Source of the DNA: Brevibacillus antibioticus
GTDB lineage: Bacteria > Bacillota > Bacilli > Brevibacillales > Brevibacillaceae
Assembly: GCF_005217615.1 (NCBI RefSeq)
Contig: NZ_SZNK01000001.1
Location: 184,001-248,000, forward strand
DNA: 64,000 nt
Reading direction: 5' to 3'
This document shows, one piece after another, positions 1 to 6,965 of the stretch (positions are counted from its first letter, which is position 1; every line of letters starts with the position of its first letter). The notes below the pieces were generated by a model. It made no database searches, was not told the origin of the DNA, and saw only the letters and a program-made list of their open reading frames with translations. The position numbers and the translations under genes were made by a program.

Positions 1-2
1 TA

Positions 3-389
3 AAGTTTGGTATAAGTGTTGATGATATGGAACTTGTGAGTAAAGACTTACAAAATCTCTTAAACATATGCTTTGAAGAGCACGAAAGTAGTTACTGGGG
101 AGAATATAATGTTGCTCATTTATCTGAAACGGAGAGTATTAGGCTAGTTTATAATTATATTGACGATGACTGGCAGGAAGAAGAATTTAAAGAATTCCCG
201 TTATTGCTTGAACTAAATCGGATACTCGAACCTGAAAAGATGATGTACTTTCTTTGTAAAAACCTTTCGTATATCTCTCTATTATATATGGATGAAATTG
301 ATGCAAAGGTCTCATCGAGAAGATATGTTATTGAAAACGGTCAATTTAAGCTGGTTTATGAGCATTTGAGAAAGAAAAACAATGATTAG
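3..389 (+). CDS. Partial hypothetical protein, possible immunity protein
   Basis: The frame is open to the left edge of the window, so the 5' end is probably missing; the first internal ATG is at 27 and has no convincing ribosome binding site. The visible part is about 120 residues, acidic and rich in aromatic and leucine residues, with no signal peptide or membrane segment. I do not recognise the family. It is followed by the first copy of the terminator repeat that elsewhere in this window follows toxin-immunity genes. An immunity function is inferred from that context only. Confidence 0.5.
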   Translation, partial: KFGISVDDMELVSKDLQNLLNICFEEHESSYWGEYNVAHLSETESIRLVYNYIDDDWQEEEFKEFPLLLELNRILEPEKMMYFLCKNLSYISLLYMDEIDAKVSSRRYVIENGQFKLVYEHLRKKNND

Positions 390-394
390 CTGGG

Positions 395-546
395 TCTGTC
401 AAAAGTTTTGTGTAAACTAGATTTACAACTCCAACAAGGGGATCGTACAATACAACCAACAAACCAAACACAAAACAATTCAAACACTTGATAAACTTTC
501 AAAGCTCTTTCCAACTTATTTTATGAGTAGGAATGAGCTTTTTTTG
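395..546 (+). repeat. Cassette repeat R1 with terminator
   Basis: First of seven related intergenic repeats (R1-R7). It has a GTCTGTCAAAAGTTTTGTGTAAA-like left part, an A/C-rich middle with CAACAAACCAAACAC, then AAACTTTCAAAG leading into a hairpin (stem arms about 502-512 and 530-540) followed by a T run. The hairpin and T run look like an intrinsic terminator for the gene ending at 389. Confidence 0.7.
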
Positions 547-576
547 TATGCTCAAAATCAAAGGAGGAAAAGGAAA

Positions 577-954
577 ATGGCAAAACATGAACAGGTAGTA
601 GAGGATGCATTGGGTTTAATTGCTCAGGCACAAGCAGAATATGAAACGATAGTGGAGCAAGTGAGGTGCTACTGTCAGAAAGCACGAGCGTTACGGCAAC
701 AGGCGGACGAGTTAAGACGATCTAGTAGTACCGACCCTCAAGTAGCAACAGAAATAAGCAAGCTACTGGAACAGGCTGATTATTATAATCATCTAGCAGA
801 TCAGAAGGACGGACACCCAAGACTGGAAATCCTGCGCCGTATAGATAGCTTGGAACGAGAAGCATCTGGATTAAGGGATACTGTACAGCACAACGCAAAC
901 GTATTAGTCCGTCAACAGATAGAACTGGAAAAAACGGAACGAGAACTGTGTTAA
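577..954 (+). CDS. Predicted coiled-coil protein, phage-like, hypothetical
   Basis: ATG at 577 is chosen because AAAGGAGG lies 8-9 bases upstream; longer readings run back into repeat R1. The product is about 125 residues, almost wholly helical and charged, with heptad-like Leu/Ile spacing, so a coiled coil is likely. No domain is recognised. Its stop overlaps the next start (TAATG), and the following tiny genes continue in the same direction, a tight arrangement typical of phage or plasmid modules. Function unknown. Confidence 0.6.
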   Translation: MAKHEQVVEDALGLIAQAQAEYETIVEQVRCYCQKARALRQQADELRRSSSTDPQVATEISKLLEQADYYNHLADQKDGHPRLEILRRIDSLEREASGLRDTVQHNANVLVRQQIELEKTERELC

Positions 955-1052
955 TGGTACAACGAGCAAAGGAACAAATACAGGAAACGGAACAGCTATT
1001 GGAATCCCAACGAACAAAACTGGAAGAATTGGAGGGGAACAGAATTGAGTAG
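954..1052 (+). CDS. Small coiled-coil ORF (32 aa)
   Basis: ATG at 954 overlaps the stop of the preceding gene, suggesting translational coupling. The 32-residue product is Glu/Gln-rich and helical, resembling a continuation of the upstream coiled-coil protein. It could be the displaced C-terminus of that protein after a frameshift or nonsense event, or a coupled small phage gene. It is too short for the family to be named. Confidence 0.4.
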   Translation: MVQRAKEQIQETEQLLESQRTKLEELEGNRIE

Positions 1053-1167
1053 GAAGTTGATAAAAGGATTTGAACCACTAGAGGAGATTATTGAGTCGGC
1101 AAACGAGGAAGGAATCATTGAAATTGTAGATGACGAGGACATTATTGAATTGGTGATGGAGGAATAG
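1045..1167 (+). CDS. Small acidic protein (40 aa), hypothetical
   Basis: TTG start at 1045 with GGAGGG at 1031-1036, about 8 bases away. It overlaps the end of the previous ORF by 8 bases in another frame. The product is strongly acidic with repeated Ile-Ile-Glu segments. The good ribosome binding site and tight overlap argue that it is translated; function unknown. Confidence 0.45.
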   Translation: MSRKLIKGFEPLEEIIESANEEGIIEIVDDEDIIELVMEE

Positions 1168-1203
1168 ACGTATGGAACAACTAAGCCCCTAAGATCATTG
1201 TAA

Positions 1204-1338
1204 GTACGCCGAGAATATAGAAGACAATACGAACGTGAGTATCGGCGCAAATGGAGACAGAAGCCGGAGAATCGTCTGAAAGCGAAGGAGTACGAGCGCA
1301 GATACTGGGAACGAAAGGTACAGCAATCCAAGGAATAA
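1204..1338 (+). pseudogene. Fragment of a basic phage-type protein
   Basis: A 44-codon stretch rich in Arg, Lys, Tyr and Glu, with repeated EYRRxY-like units, like the basic helices that precede HNH nuclease domains in phage proteins. A stop codon at 1201-1203 lies directly upstream and there is no usable start codon in frame, so it looks like a remnant. The resemblance is general; no HNH motif is present. Confidence 0.3.
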
Positions 1339-1462
1339 CACATGCAGCCAAACGCTCGTAGGTAACGCACCCATTCAAATGTACGACCAAGGACATTTTA
1401 CCACAACAGACACGAAACCACGAGAGCAACCAAATACGAAAGTCATAGGAGGAAATAGCACA

Positions 1463-1639
1463 ATGACGAAACATGAAGAATTCTTATGGGAACTGTTACA
1501 CCACGAGATCGAAACGAAAGCAGAACTAACACATATGTACTTTGACTGTTTTACGTTCATCGCTCAAACAGAACAGCTTGAGGCATTTCAGTTGCATAAG
1601 AAACAGAGGGTAGAGAGTAGGAGGAAAGCATTAAAGTAG
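1463..1639 (+). CDS. Small hypothetical protein (58 aa)
   Basis: ATG at 1463 follows AGGAGG at about 1448-1453 with suitable spacing, so I prefer it to the in-frame ATG at 1379. The product is a short charged helical protein with several aromatic residues in the middle and a basic C-terminus. It lies between coiled-coil genes and a terminase-small-subunit-like gene, all in one direction, consistent with a phage remnant. No family recognised. Confidence 0.5.
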   Translation: MTKHEEFLWELLHHEIETKAELTHMYFDCFTFIAQTEQLEAFQLHKKQRVESRRKALK

Positions 1640-1770
1640 TCATTCCTTGAAGATGATGATTAAGAATAGTGAACATGTATTGAAACAGATAGATAAACAG
1701 CTTGGAGGCAAGATGACCTCCCCCCGGTAGGGGAAACGATACCCCATGAAGTGAGGTTAGGGATATAAAA

Positions 1771-2280
1771 ATGGAACAGAAACGATGTGGAGCCAAGACG
1801 AAAAGCGGTGAAGCTTGTAAAAAAACGGCTCTAAAGAATGGACGTTGCAAGTTGCATGGTGGAAAATCCACGGGTCCGAAGGACAGGGCGAAACATAGCG
1901 AGAGCCTGAAAGGCAACAAAAACGCCTTGAAGCACGGACTGTACGAAACGATCTGGCTAGATACGCTAACGGAGGAAGAACAAGAGTTGTACCATCAGGT
2001 TTCAATCGACCCGAATGTACAGGTGGATAGCGAGTATCGGCTTTCAGAATTACGCATTAGGCGTATGCTTATACGTATTCAGCAGGAGGAACAAAAGGAT
2101 AAGCCTGACCCTGCTGAAATCAGAGCGATTGAAGACGCCATCACCAAAGTGCAGATGAATGTCGCGACACTGATTCGGGAGAACGGCAAGCTCAGGGATA
2201 TGCAGAAGCAGAAAAGCGATGGCTCGTTAGACCAGTTGGTCGAGATACTACAACAAGCTAGAAGCAAGTTTCAAGGATGA
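1771..2280 (+). CDS. Phage terminase small-subunit-like protein (HGGxSTGP type)
   Basis: 169 residues. The N-terminus has a CGAKTKSGEACKK segment followed by CKLHGG and STGPK (about residues 6-37). This Cys/His-rich signature is common in phage proteins annotated as terminase small subunits or HGG-motif proteins. The remainder is helical and charged, ending in a likely coiled coil. ATG at 1771 is weakly supported: the purine-rich GTGAGG/AGGGAT upstream is not ideal. No large terminase subunit follows; the next gene is a recombinase chimera, so this is probably a prophage remnant. Phage origin is likely, exact role uncertain. Confidence 0.6.
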   Translation: MEQKRCGAKTKSGEACKKTALKNGRCKLHGGKSTGPKDRAKHSESLKGNKNALKHGLYETIWLDTLTEEEQELYHQVSIDPNVQVDSEYRLSELRIRRMLIRIQQEEQKDKPDPAEIRAIEDAITKVQMNVATLIRENGKLRDMQKQKSDGSLDQLVEILQQARSKFQG

Positions 2281-2413
2281 AGATAGGAGCAGACAGAGCA
2301 CACGCTTTGTTTCGCTCCTTTTTACTACCGCAGAAGGCGTGGCATCTAAAAATGAATGTAAAGATGTCTTACCACGATCACGGTTAACGAGCGGCAAAAA
2401 AGATAAAGAGGGT

Positions 2414-2468
2414 TGTAAATGCCTTCCGTAAGGTCGTATGGTGTTACAAAAAACAGGAGGCATTTACA
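2414..2468 (+). promoter_or_regulatory. 11-bp inverted repeat covering recombinase RBS and start
   Basis: TGTAAATGCCT at 2414-2424 is perfectly repeated in inverse at 2458-2468. The right arm contains the 3' part of the AGGAGG ribosome binding site and reaches the first base of the ATG at 2468. A transcript hairpin would sequester the translation start. It could equally be a recombinase binding site. Both readings are inference. Confidence 0.5.
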
Positions 2469-3361
2469 TGAAGGAAACGAAGGTCAAGAAATGGGTAGGC
2501 TATGTGCGTATCTCCTCGGACAGTCAAATGGAGAACACATCCATTAGTGAACAGGTAAGGCAGATTGAAGCGTTTTGCGTGAGTCAGGGCTGGCAACTGG
2601 CAGCGATCTTTAAGGACGAAGGAGTTAGCGGCAGCACAATAGAACGAGATGGTTATCAAGAGATGTTGCATTACATTCAGCAGCCCGAACATGAGGTTGG
2701 CGGAATTGTCGTGACGAAATCAGACCGTATCCATCGTCAATTGAATCATCTGCTGGACTTGATCGAAGAAGAACTGGAGCCAAACGGTATGGCGTTCATT
2801 AGTGTGACGGAGCGAATGGATACCTCGACTCCGCAAGGGAAAATATTTTTACAAATGCTTGGCGGTTTTGCTGAGTTTGAACGTGCCACGATCAATGAAC
2901 GCACGAAAAACGGACGAATTTCCACAGCTAGAAAGAATCAATACGCTGGTGGAGGAATTCCGTATGGGTATAGACTATTGAACGTTGACACAACTTATTG
3001 TGATCAGCCTTTTACAGGTATTGGATATGTTAAATATCCTAACGGAGTGGCCAAAAGGGAGACTCACTATAAAGACGGATTTCCACATGGGTTTCGAAGA
3101 GAACGGTTTCCTAATGGAAAAATTCAAACAGAATATGAACTAAGAAGAGGGAAAGTTCACGGACGTAGGACTTACTGGCATTCAAATGATTCAATAAGAT
3201 CAATCGGGCATTATGAATGGGGAGTTGAACTAGACTATACTGAATGGAGTGAGAATAGTGAGTTAATTGAAAAACGCAAGCTTGACCCTGAATCCCCAGA
3301 TTCCAACTATAAAATTTTATTGAAGTTTAGAGAATACTATTCCAAATATGAAAATCTTTGA
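2468..3361 (+). CDS. Chimera: serine recombinase catalytic domain fused to YwqK-type MORN-like domain
   Basis: ATG at 2468 follows AGGAGG at 2455-2460. Residues about 8-165 form a resolvase/invertase catalytic domain: GYVRISS with the nucleophilic serine, the SISEQ..QIEAFC helix, TKSDRIHR, and LQMLGGFAEFERATINERT. The sequence reaches GGGIPYGYRL, where large serine recombinases continue into their recombinase and zinc-ribbon domains. Instead it switches to about 130 residues of repeated Y.NG/YPNG.../HG.R... units resembling MORN or YwqK-family antitoxin/immunity proteins. Base composition becomes more AT-rich at the switch, near base 2970. DNA-binding recombinase domains are absent, so the enzyme is probably inactive. 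A fusion by illegitimate recombination is the simplest reading. Confidence 0.75.
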   Translation: MKETKVKKWVGYVRISSDSQMENTSISEQVRQIEAFCVSQGWQLAAIFKDEGVSGSTIERDGYQEMLHYIQQPEHEVGGIVVTKSDRIHRQLNHLLDLIEEELEPNGMAFISVTERMDTSTPQGKIFLQMLGGFAEFERATINERTKNGRISTARKNQYAGGGIPYGYRLLNVDTTYCDQPFTGIGYVKYPNGVAKRETHYKDGFPHGFRRERFPNGKIQTEYELRRGKVHGRRTYWHSNDSIRSIGHYEWGVELDYTEWSENSELIEKRKLDPESPDSNYKILLKFREYYSKYENL

Positions 3362-3414
3362 GTTAGCTAGCAACTCTAAAGAAGATTCTTTAGTCATAGT
3401 ATTTATAGCGGGAG

Positions 3415-3445
3415 ACAAGGGCAAAAATCCGCCCTTGTTTTTCTT
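3415..3445. terminator. Intrinsic terminator
   Basis: Stem arms ACAAGGGC (3415-3422) and GCCCTTGT (3431-3438) are followed by TTTTTCTT. It lies after the chimeric recombinase gene. Confidence 0.75.
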
Positions 3446-3449
3446 ATTT

Positions 3450-3828
3450 TTAATTAGGATTATCGGGGATGTTTGCTAATGCTTTATTAACAAGTTGATC
3501 CGATAGCCGAGTTGTCTCTGGCAATCGATATTTTGGTATGAGTTTTAATATCCACTTGCAAGCTGTAGTTAAGGAAATGCGATGACCAGCTGATACGAAG
3601 ATAGGTTTAATGTTCTCTTGGGTTCTTAGTACACTCCCAATGATCTCCACCATTATCAACTAATGGCGAGAAAGACCCTCTTTTTGATTCAGGTTCTTTG
3701 AACTTCCCTATACTAACCTAGTTTTCCCGCATCCAATCGTTGGATATCAAACAGAATGCCTAAATGACTAGCTAACCCAAGTCTTCTAGGATGTGCGATC
3801 CCTGACCATCACAGACAATTATTAACCC
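3450..3828 (-). pseudogene. nfi: Degraded endonuclease V (nfi) copy
   Basis: The minus-strand 3' part (3450-3659) encodes about 69 residues closely matching the C-terminus of the intact endonuclease V gene at 43708-44394: shared IIG.VLRTQ.NIKPIFVS, KYRLPETTR and DQLVNK. Farther upstream on the minus strand the VCDGQG catalytic-region motif survives near 3800, but frameshifts and stops separate it from the C-terminal part. The 5' third is missing. It is a decayed paralogue inserted among toxin remnants, directly before an EsaD-like tail. Confidence 0.8.
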
Positions 3829-3878
3829 AGGAGGATAATTTACAATTAACAAAGAGAACAGAAAGAGTGTCACACAGC

Positions 3879-4172
3879 AAAAATACACCGGGTAAAATAA
3901 AAGGGAAAGACGAAGTAGGACATTTGGCAGGTGATAGATTTGGAGGCTCACCTAAAATTGACAATTTGGTTTCACAATTATCAGATGTTAATCAGAAGAA
4001 ATATAAGAAAATCGAAAATAAATGAGCTGCAGCTTTGAAAGAAGAACCTCCCAAAAAAGTAACAGTTGATGTTGAGATAGTTTACTCTGGTAATAATATG
4101 CGTCCGGACAAATTTATTGTTAAGTACACTATTGATGGTAAAGCAGGTAGTGCAAAATTCAAAAATTTTTAA
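3879..4172 (+). pseudogene. EsaD-like DNA/RNA non-specific nuclease toxin tail, broken
   Basis: Translation in the frame of 3879 gives EVGHLAGDRFGGSP, then DNLVSQLSDVNQ, typical of Endonuclease_NS_2 C-termini found in EsaD/YeeF-type toxins (the GH and DN..P/SQ region). After IENK comes an in-frame TGA at 4023-4025, where relatives have a tryptophan codon. The frame then continues with a V.VDVEIVYSGNN.RPDKF segment to TAA at 4170. There is no N-terminal delivery domain; upstream sequence is an nfi remnant. The partner immunity gene starts 18 bases later. Family assignment is by motif recognition; the stop codon is seen directly. Confidence 0.75.
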
Positions 4173-4190
4173 AAGGAGAGGAATGTAGTT

Positions 4191-4646
4191 ATGAAAGGAT
4201 TTGAAGAAAGGTTTAGTGAATTGCAAGCAGATATGATATCTATATGTATGGAATATGTCGGAGATAGGGCCAATAAAGTATATGTTTATGCTTCATGTGA
4301 AGAAGATATGATATCGAGTAGTTTCTTTTATTTAATGAATAATAAATATGTAGAGTGTCATAAGTTGAATGTTGTATTGGAGGATGGGGACGAAAGTTAT
4401 GATGTTTCTACAGAAAGACAGTTTATGGTATTAAATATTATCAATGATAATATCGAAAAAATCGAAGAATTGTGCAAAGAATTTGAAAAAGACATGCCAA
4501 CTGAGATGAAATTAATATATGATGCTACGAGTGGCAAGTTTCAAGCTGAATACAAGTATGATTTAGTGCACACAAATGATGATATAAAAACGGCTGATGA
4601 CTTTGCTGATGAATGGTTTGAGGAGATAAAAAGTAAATCTCTTTAA
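4191..4646 (+). CDS. YezG/EsaG-family (DUF600) immunity protein, copy 1
   Basis: 151 residues. Features typical of the DUF600/YezG family: ADM..I.MEYV near the N-terminus, VYVYAS, FFY..NNKYV..HKLN, YDVS.ERQ, EFEKDMPTEMKLIYD, and a C-terminal TADDFADEWFEE. EsaG, from this family, neutralises the EsaD nuclease of the Staphylococcus type VII system. An EsaD-like tail lies immediately upstream, which agrees with that pairing. A GAGAGGAATG ribosome binding site precedes the ATG. A near-identical copy lies at 11654. As the adjacent toxin is broken, it now probably acts as an orphan immunity gene. Confidence 0.85.
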   Translation: MKGFEERFSELQADMISICMEYVGDRANKVYVYASCEEDMISSSFFYLMNNKYVECHKLNVVLEDGDESYDVSTERQFMVLNIINDNIEKIEELCKEFEKDMPTEMKLIYDATSGKFQAEYKYDLVHTNDDIKTADDFADEWFEEIKSKSL

Positions 4647-4672
4647 TGGCTCAACTTAGAAGGCTTGGGTCT

Positions 4673-4830
4673 CCCAGTCTGTCAAAAATTTTGAGTATAA
4701 ATGGCTTACAAGCCTAACAACAAGATCGTACAAAACCGACAAACCAAACACTAAAAAACATGAAAAACACGTTTATAAACTTTCAAAGGCTTATTCCAAC
4801 TTGCCATACCAGGAGGAGTAAGCTTTTTTG
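4673..4830 (+). repeat. Cassette repeat R2 with terminator
   Basis: Same plan as R1: GTCTGTCAAAAATTTTGAGTA, CAACAAGATCGTACAAAACCGACAAACC-type middle (seen in R1 as well), AAACTTTCAAAGG, then a hairpin with arms about 4786-4797 and 4815-4825 and a T6 run. Probable terminator of the YezG gene. Confidence 0.75.
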
Positions 4831-4927
4831 TTCATGTCAATTTTGTCCTTTCACAAAAGATAAACAGTTCTAATCGACACTTTGGTGGATTGGGTAGATA
4901 AACGTAGTAGCGTTTAAGCCGGGGGAT

Positions 4928-5287
4928 TTGCCAATAAGTCGTCTGTACCTTAAGTACTTCCAAATACTTAGGAACGGTATAGACGCGGCATTTTTATCAA
5001 AAGGGCCGCCACCTAAGTTAACAATGATTGAATCGAAAGCATCAGATTCAGCTAGCTTTAGTTATTCCGATAAACAAAAATTGGGCGGAGAAAAATATTT
5101 CCAAAATATAATTGATAGTGGTGATGCAAGGTATGCAGATTTTGCGCGGAAATTTAAAAAATTAAAAAAAGAAAATCCAGGACTTCAATATGATTTTATT
5201 AGAGTAGAAACAGATATTAAGATAACCAAAACTGGATTCGGAGTAGATGAATTAAAAGTAAAAGATTGGAGTAAAGAAATCGAGTAA
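4928..5287 (+). CDS. Orphan toxin C-terminus, PD-(D/E)xK nuclease-like
   Basis: The frame is open only from 4898, directly at the edge of the long repeat, and the TTG at 4928 has merely a G-rich stretch upstream, so this is probably the 3' tip of a lost toxin gene. Residues around GIDAAF and, 10-15 residues later, LTMIESK fit the Asp...(Glu-x-Lys) core of restriction-endonuclease-fold toxins (including PoNe-like domains). The C-terminal half is basic and helical. A large immunity-like gene follows 17 bases later. The nuclease call rests on a short motif. Translation without an N-terminal delivery domain is doubtful. Confidence 0.55.
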   Translation: MPISRLYLKYFQILRNGIDAAFLSKGPPPKLTMIESKASDSASFSYSDKQKLGGEKYFQNIIDSGDARYADFARKFKKLKKENPGLQYDFIRVETDIKITKTGFGVDELKVKDWSKEIE

Positions 5288-5304
5288 CCTTAAGGAGAAT
5301 TAAA

Positions 5305-6279
5305 ATGCTCAACCCAAAAAAATTAGAAATGGCGTATAAAAGATACAAGGAAAATTTTACAGAGGGTATCCGATATGAAGATATAAAAGAGGAATATGAT
5401 GATAGCAAGAGTGAAATCACTGATACAGTGGAATACAATACCATAGAAAAGGATCATATTTTACTAATAAATTTAGCCTCAATTTATTCATATCACTTGT
5501 CAAAATGGAAAAACGATGTGCTGGCTAATGGCGGAAGTCAAGTGGAAGGATTAAAAAACATGCAAATGGTAGTATTTTATCAGTGCATGGGGCAAGATCT
5601 TTATAAAATCCGGTATCCTCAAATGATAGTAGAATACTCTTTTAAGGGAGTTTTAACATCTTTAATTCATTTCACGATGTTTGGGTGGGAGAAAGAAGAA
5701 AATATATTATTTGATTTTATTGTTGATCATTTCGGTGGGCCTTTAATGGAGGTTAATGATGACAACAAGCATACTTGGTTTTTACTTGAGTTATACTTGA
5801 AATATAGAAATAAAACAATTATGGGAACAAATCAAAAATTACATTTAACTGTTAAAGAAAAGTATAAGAAAGCTGGGCTACAATGCGGTTTAATATCTGA
5901 AGATCTAGATGTTTATAGTGAAGTGTTGGAAAAATGGTCAACACCTAGTTCGGAAGAAATCGAAAATTTGGTCGGGAAAATGGTGTTGTATCATTCACAA
6001 TTAGCCTCAGAAATAGGACAACTAGGTGAATTTGGTGACTTCAGATACGGATTCTATCCTTTTGAAATTTTGTTCTTGCTTTATGTGAGGAAACAAATGG
6101 ATTTGTATGCTCCAAAACAATTTGAAGAACTATTGATGAATACCCCAGAAGCAAAGATGGTGTTTGGAGACCCTGAACCATACCCTGAATGGGACCCTTT
6201 GTTGCTCCAGATAGATAATTTTTATCGTAAAAATTACCCAGAATATATCCCGAACAAACATGGAGTATTGTTTCGATAA
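5305..6279 (+). CDS. Putative immunity protein to the upstream nuclease tail
   Basis: 324 residues, no signal peptide or obvious membrane segment, rich in aromatic and helical segments. AAGGAGAA precedes the ATG at 5305. Immediate position after a toxin tip, cytoplasmic character and AT-rich composition fit an immunity protein. The size and helical content are compatible with a PoNi-like (DUF1910/DUF1911) protein, the partner of PoNe nucleases, but I cannot point to a decisive motif. Another immunity candidate follows 22 bases downstream. Confidence 0.55.
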   Translation: MLNPKKLEMAYKRYKENFTEGIRYEDIKEEYDDSKSEITDTVEYNTIEKDHILLINLASIYSYHLSKWKNDVLANGGSQVEGLKNMQMVVFYQCMGQDLYKIRYPQMIVEYSFKGVLTSLIHFTMFGWEKEENILFDFIVDHFGGPLMEVNDDNKHTWFLLELYLKYRNKTIMGTNQKLHLTVKEKYKKAGLQCGLISEDLDVYSEVLEKWSTPSSEEIENLVGKMVLYHSQLASEIGQLGEFGDFRYGFYPFEILFLLYVRKQMDLYAPKQFEELLMNTPEAKMVFGDPEPYPEWDPLLLQIDNFYRKNYPEYIPNKHGVLFR

Positions 6280-6301
6280 ATAATATACGGGGGACGTCAA
6301 T

Positions 6302-6757
6302 ATGTATGGTCAAGGTATAGCACAGCTGATATTCCCAGATAGCAAAGATTTAGAAGAATTTATTAGGGATCATGAAGAGCTGGATTTACACGAAAGCTTA
6401 TTAAAATATGGACTGTCCACAAAGAAATTTTTATTTCTCGACTATAAAGGTGAGCAGTATCAAGAGATCGTCAATTATATTTTGGATTATGAATTCAATC
6501 TTCAAAATGAATTAGCTTCACAAGAAGAACTTGAAGAGCTCGGGAATTTTGAGTATGAATATGTACCTGAAAAGATAAGGGAAGCAAATAGGATACTGTC
6601 ACAAAGGGGATATGGATTATTTACTTATCCGACCTCTGGTGACTTTTATGCATTATTCATCGCCCAGCTGGAGAATAAAACAAGATTACTGGAAGTAGAG
6701 CTACTTGCTGACGAAAGAATTCCTTTAAAAGAAAGATATATAAAGTATTATTCCTAA
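6302..6757 (+). CDS. Small immunity-like protein (possibly DUF6630)
   Basis: 151 residues, acidic. GGGGGACGT precedes the ATG at 6302. The C-terminal half contains NRILSQRGYGLFTYPTSGD followed by FYALFI, a pattern I associate loosely with DUF6630-type proteins of polymorphic toxin loci. Same strand and close spacing to the preceding immunity-like gene suggest one transcript. Function inferred from context. Confidence 0.5.
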   Translation: MYGQGIAQLIFPDSKDLEEFIRDHEELDLHESLLKYGLSTKKFLFLDYKGEQYQEIVNYILDYEFNLQNELASQEELEELGNFEYEYVPEKIREANRILSQRGYGLFTYPTSGDFYALFIAQLENKTRLLEVELLADERIPLKERYIKYYS

Positions 6758-6855
6758 GATGGGGAAAACCGCTGATCCATGATTCAAAAGCGGCAGTGAC
6801 TACGTGAAAACGAGGATTTTAAAACAAAAGAATACTATTCTAGTATTGGTAGACA

Positions 6856-6898
6856 GGTCAATCATGTGCATTTACTGACATGATTGACTTGTTTTTTT
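6856..6898 (+). terminator. Intrinsic terminator at VgrG truncation boundary
   Basis: Perfect 11-bp arms GTCAATCATGT (6856-6866) and ACATGATTGAC (6878-6888), followed by a T7 run. It stands immediately before the point (about 6903) where VgrG-like coding sequence begins without its 5' part. Confidence 0.85.
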
Positions 6899-6965
6899 GT
6901 AACTTTTCTTTCCAGCCCAACTGACAGACGACAGCTACACCATCAGCAAAAGGCTGTCGCCCTAT

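Larger units (their letters stand above)
4178..4911 (+). repeat. Long direct repeat, copy A (about 735 bp)
   Basis: From GAGGAATGTAG at 4178 to about 4911 this segment is nearly identical to 11641-12372. It contains the YezG gene, repeat R2 and the sequence up to GGGTAGATAAA. The differences I see are a few substitutions and a short indel near 4672. Beyond both ends the copies diverge: an EsaD tail versus an SMI1 gene on the left, a PD-(D/E)xK-like tail versus another EsaD tail on the right. Confidence 0.9.

Noticed and set aside
722-1474. Minus-strand ORFs in the phage-like left part
   Set aside because: Cys/Ser/Arg-rich translations without domains; the plus strand has consecutive genes with good ribosome binding sites and overlapping starts and stops.
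2468-3361. Serine recombinase as the active integrase of a mobile element
   Set aside because: The DNA-binding recombinase and zinc-ribbon domains are missing and no flanking att-like direct repeats were seen.
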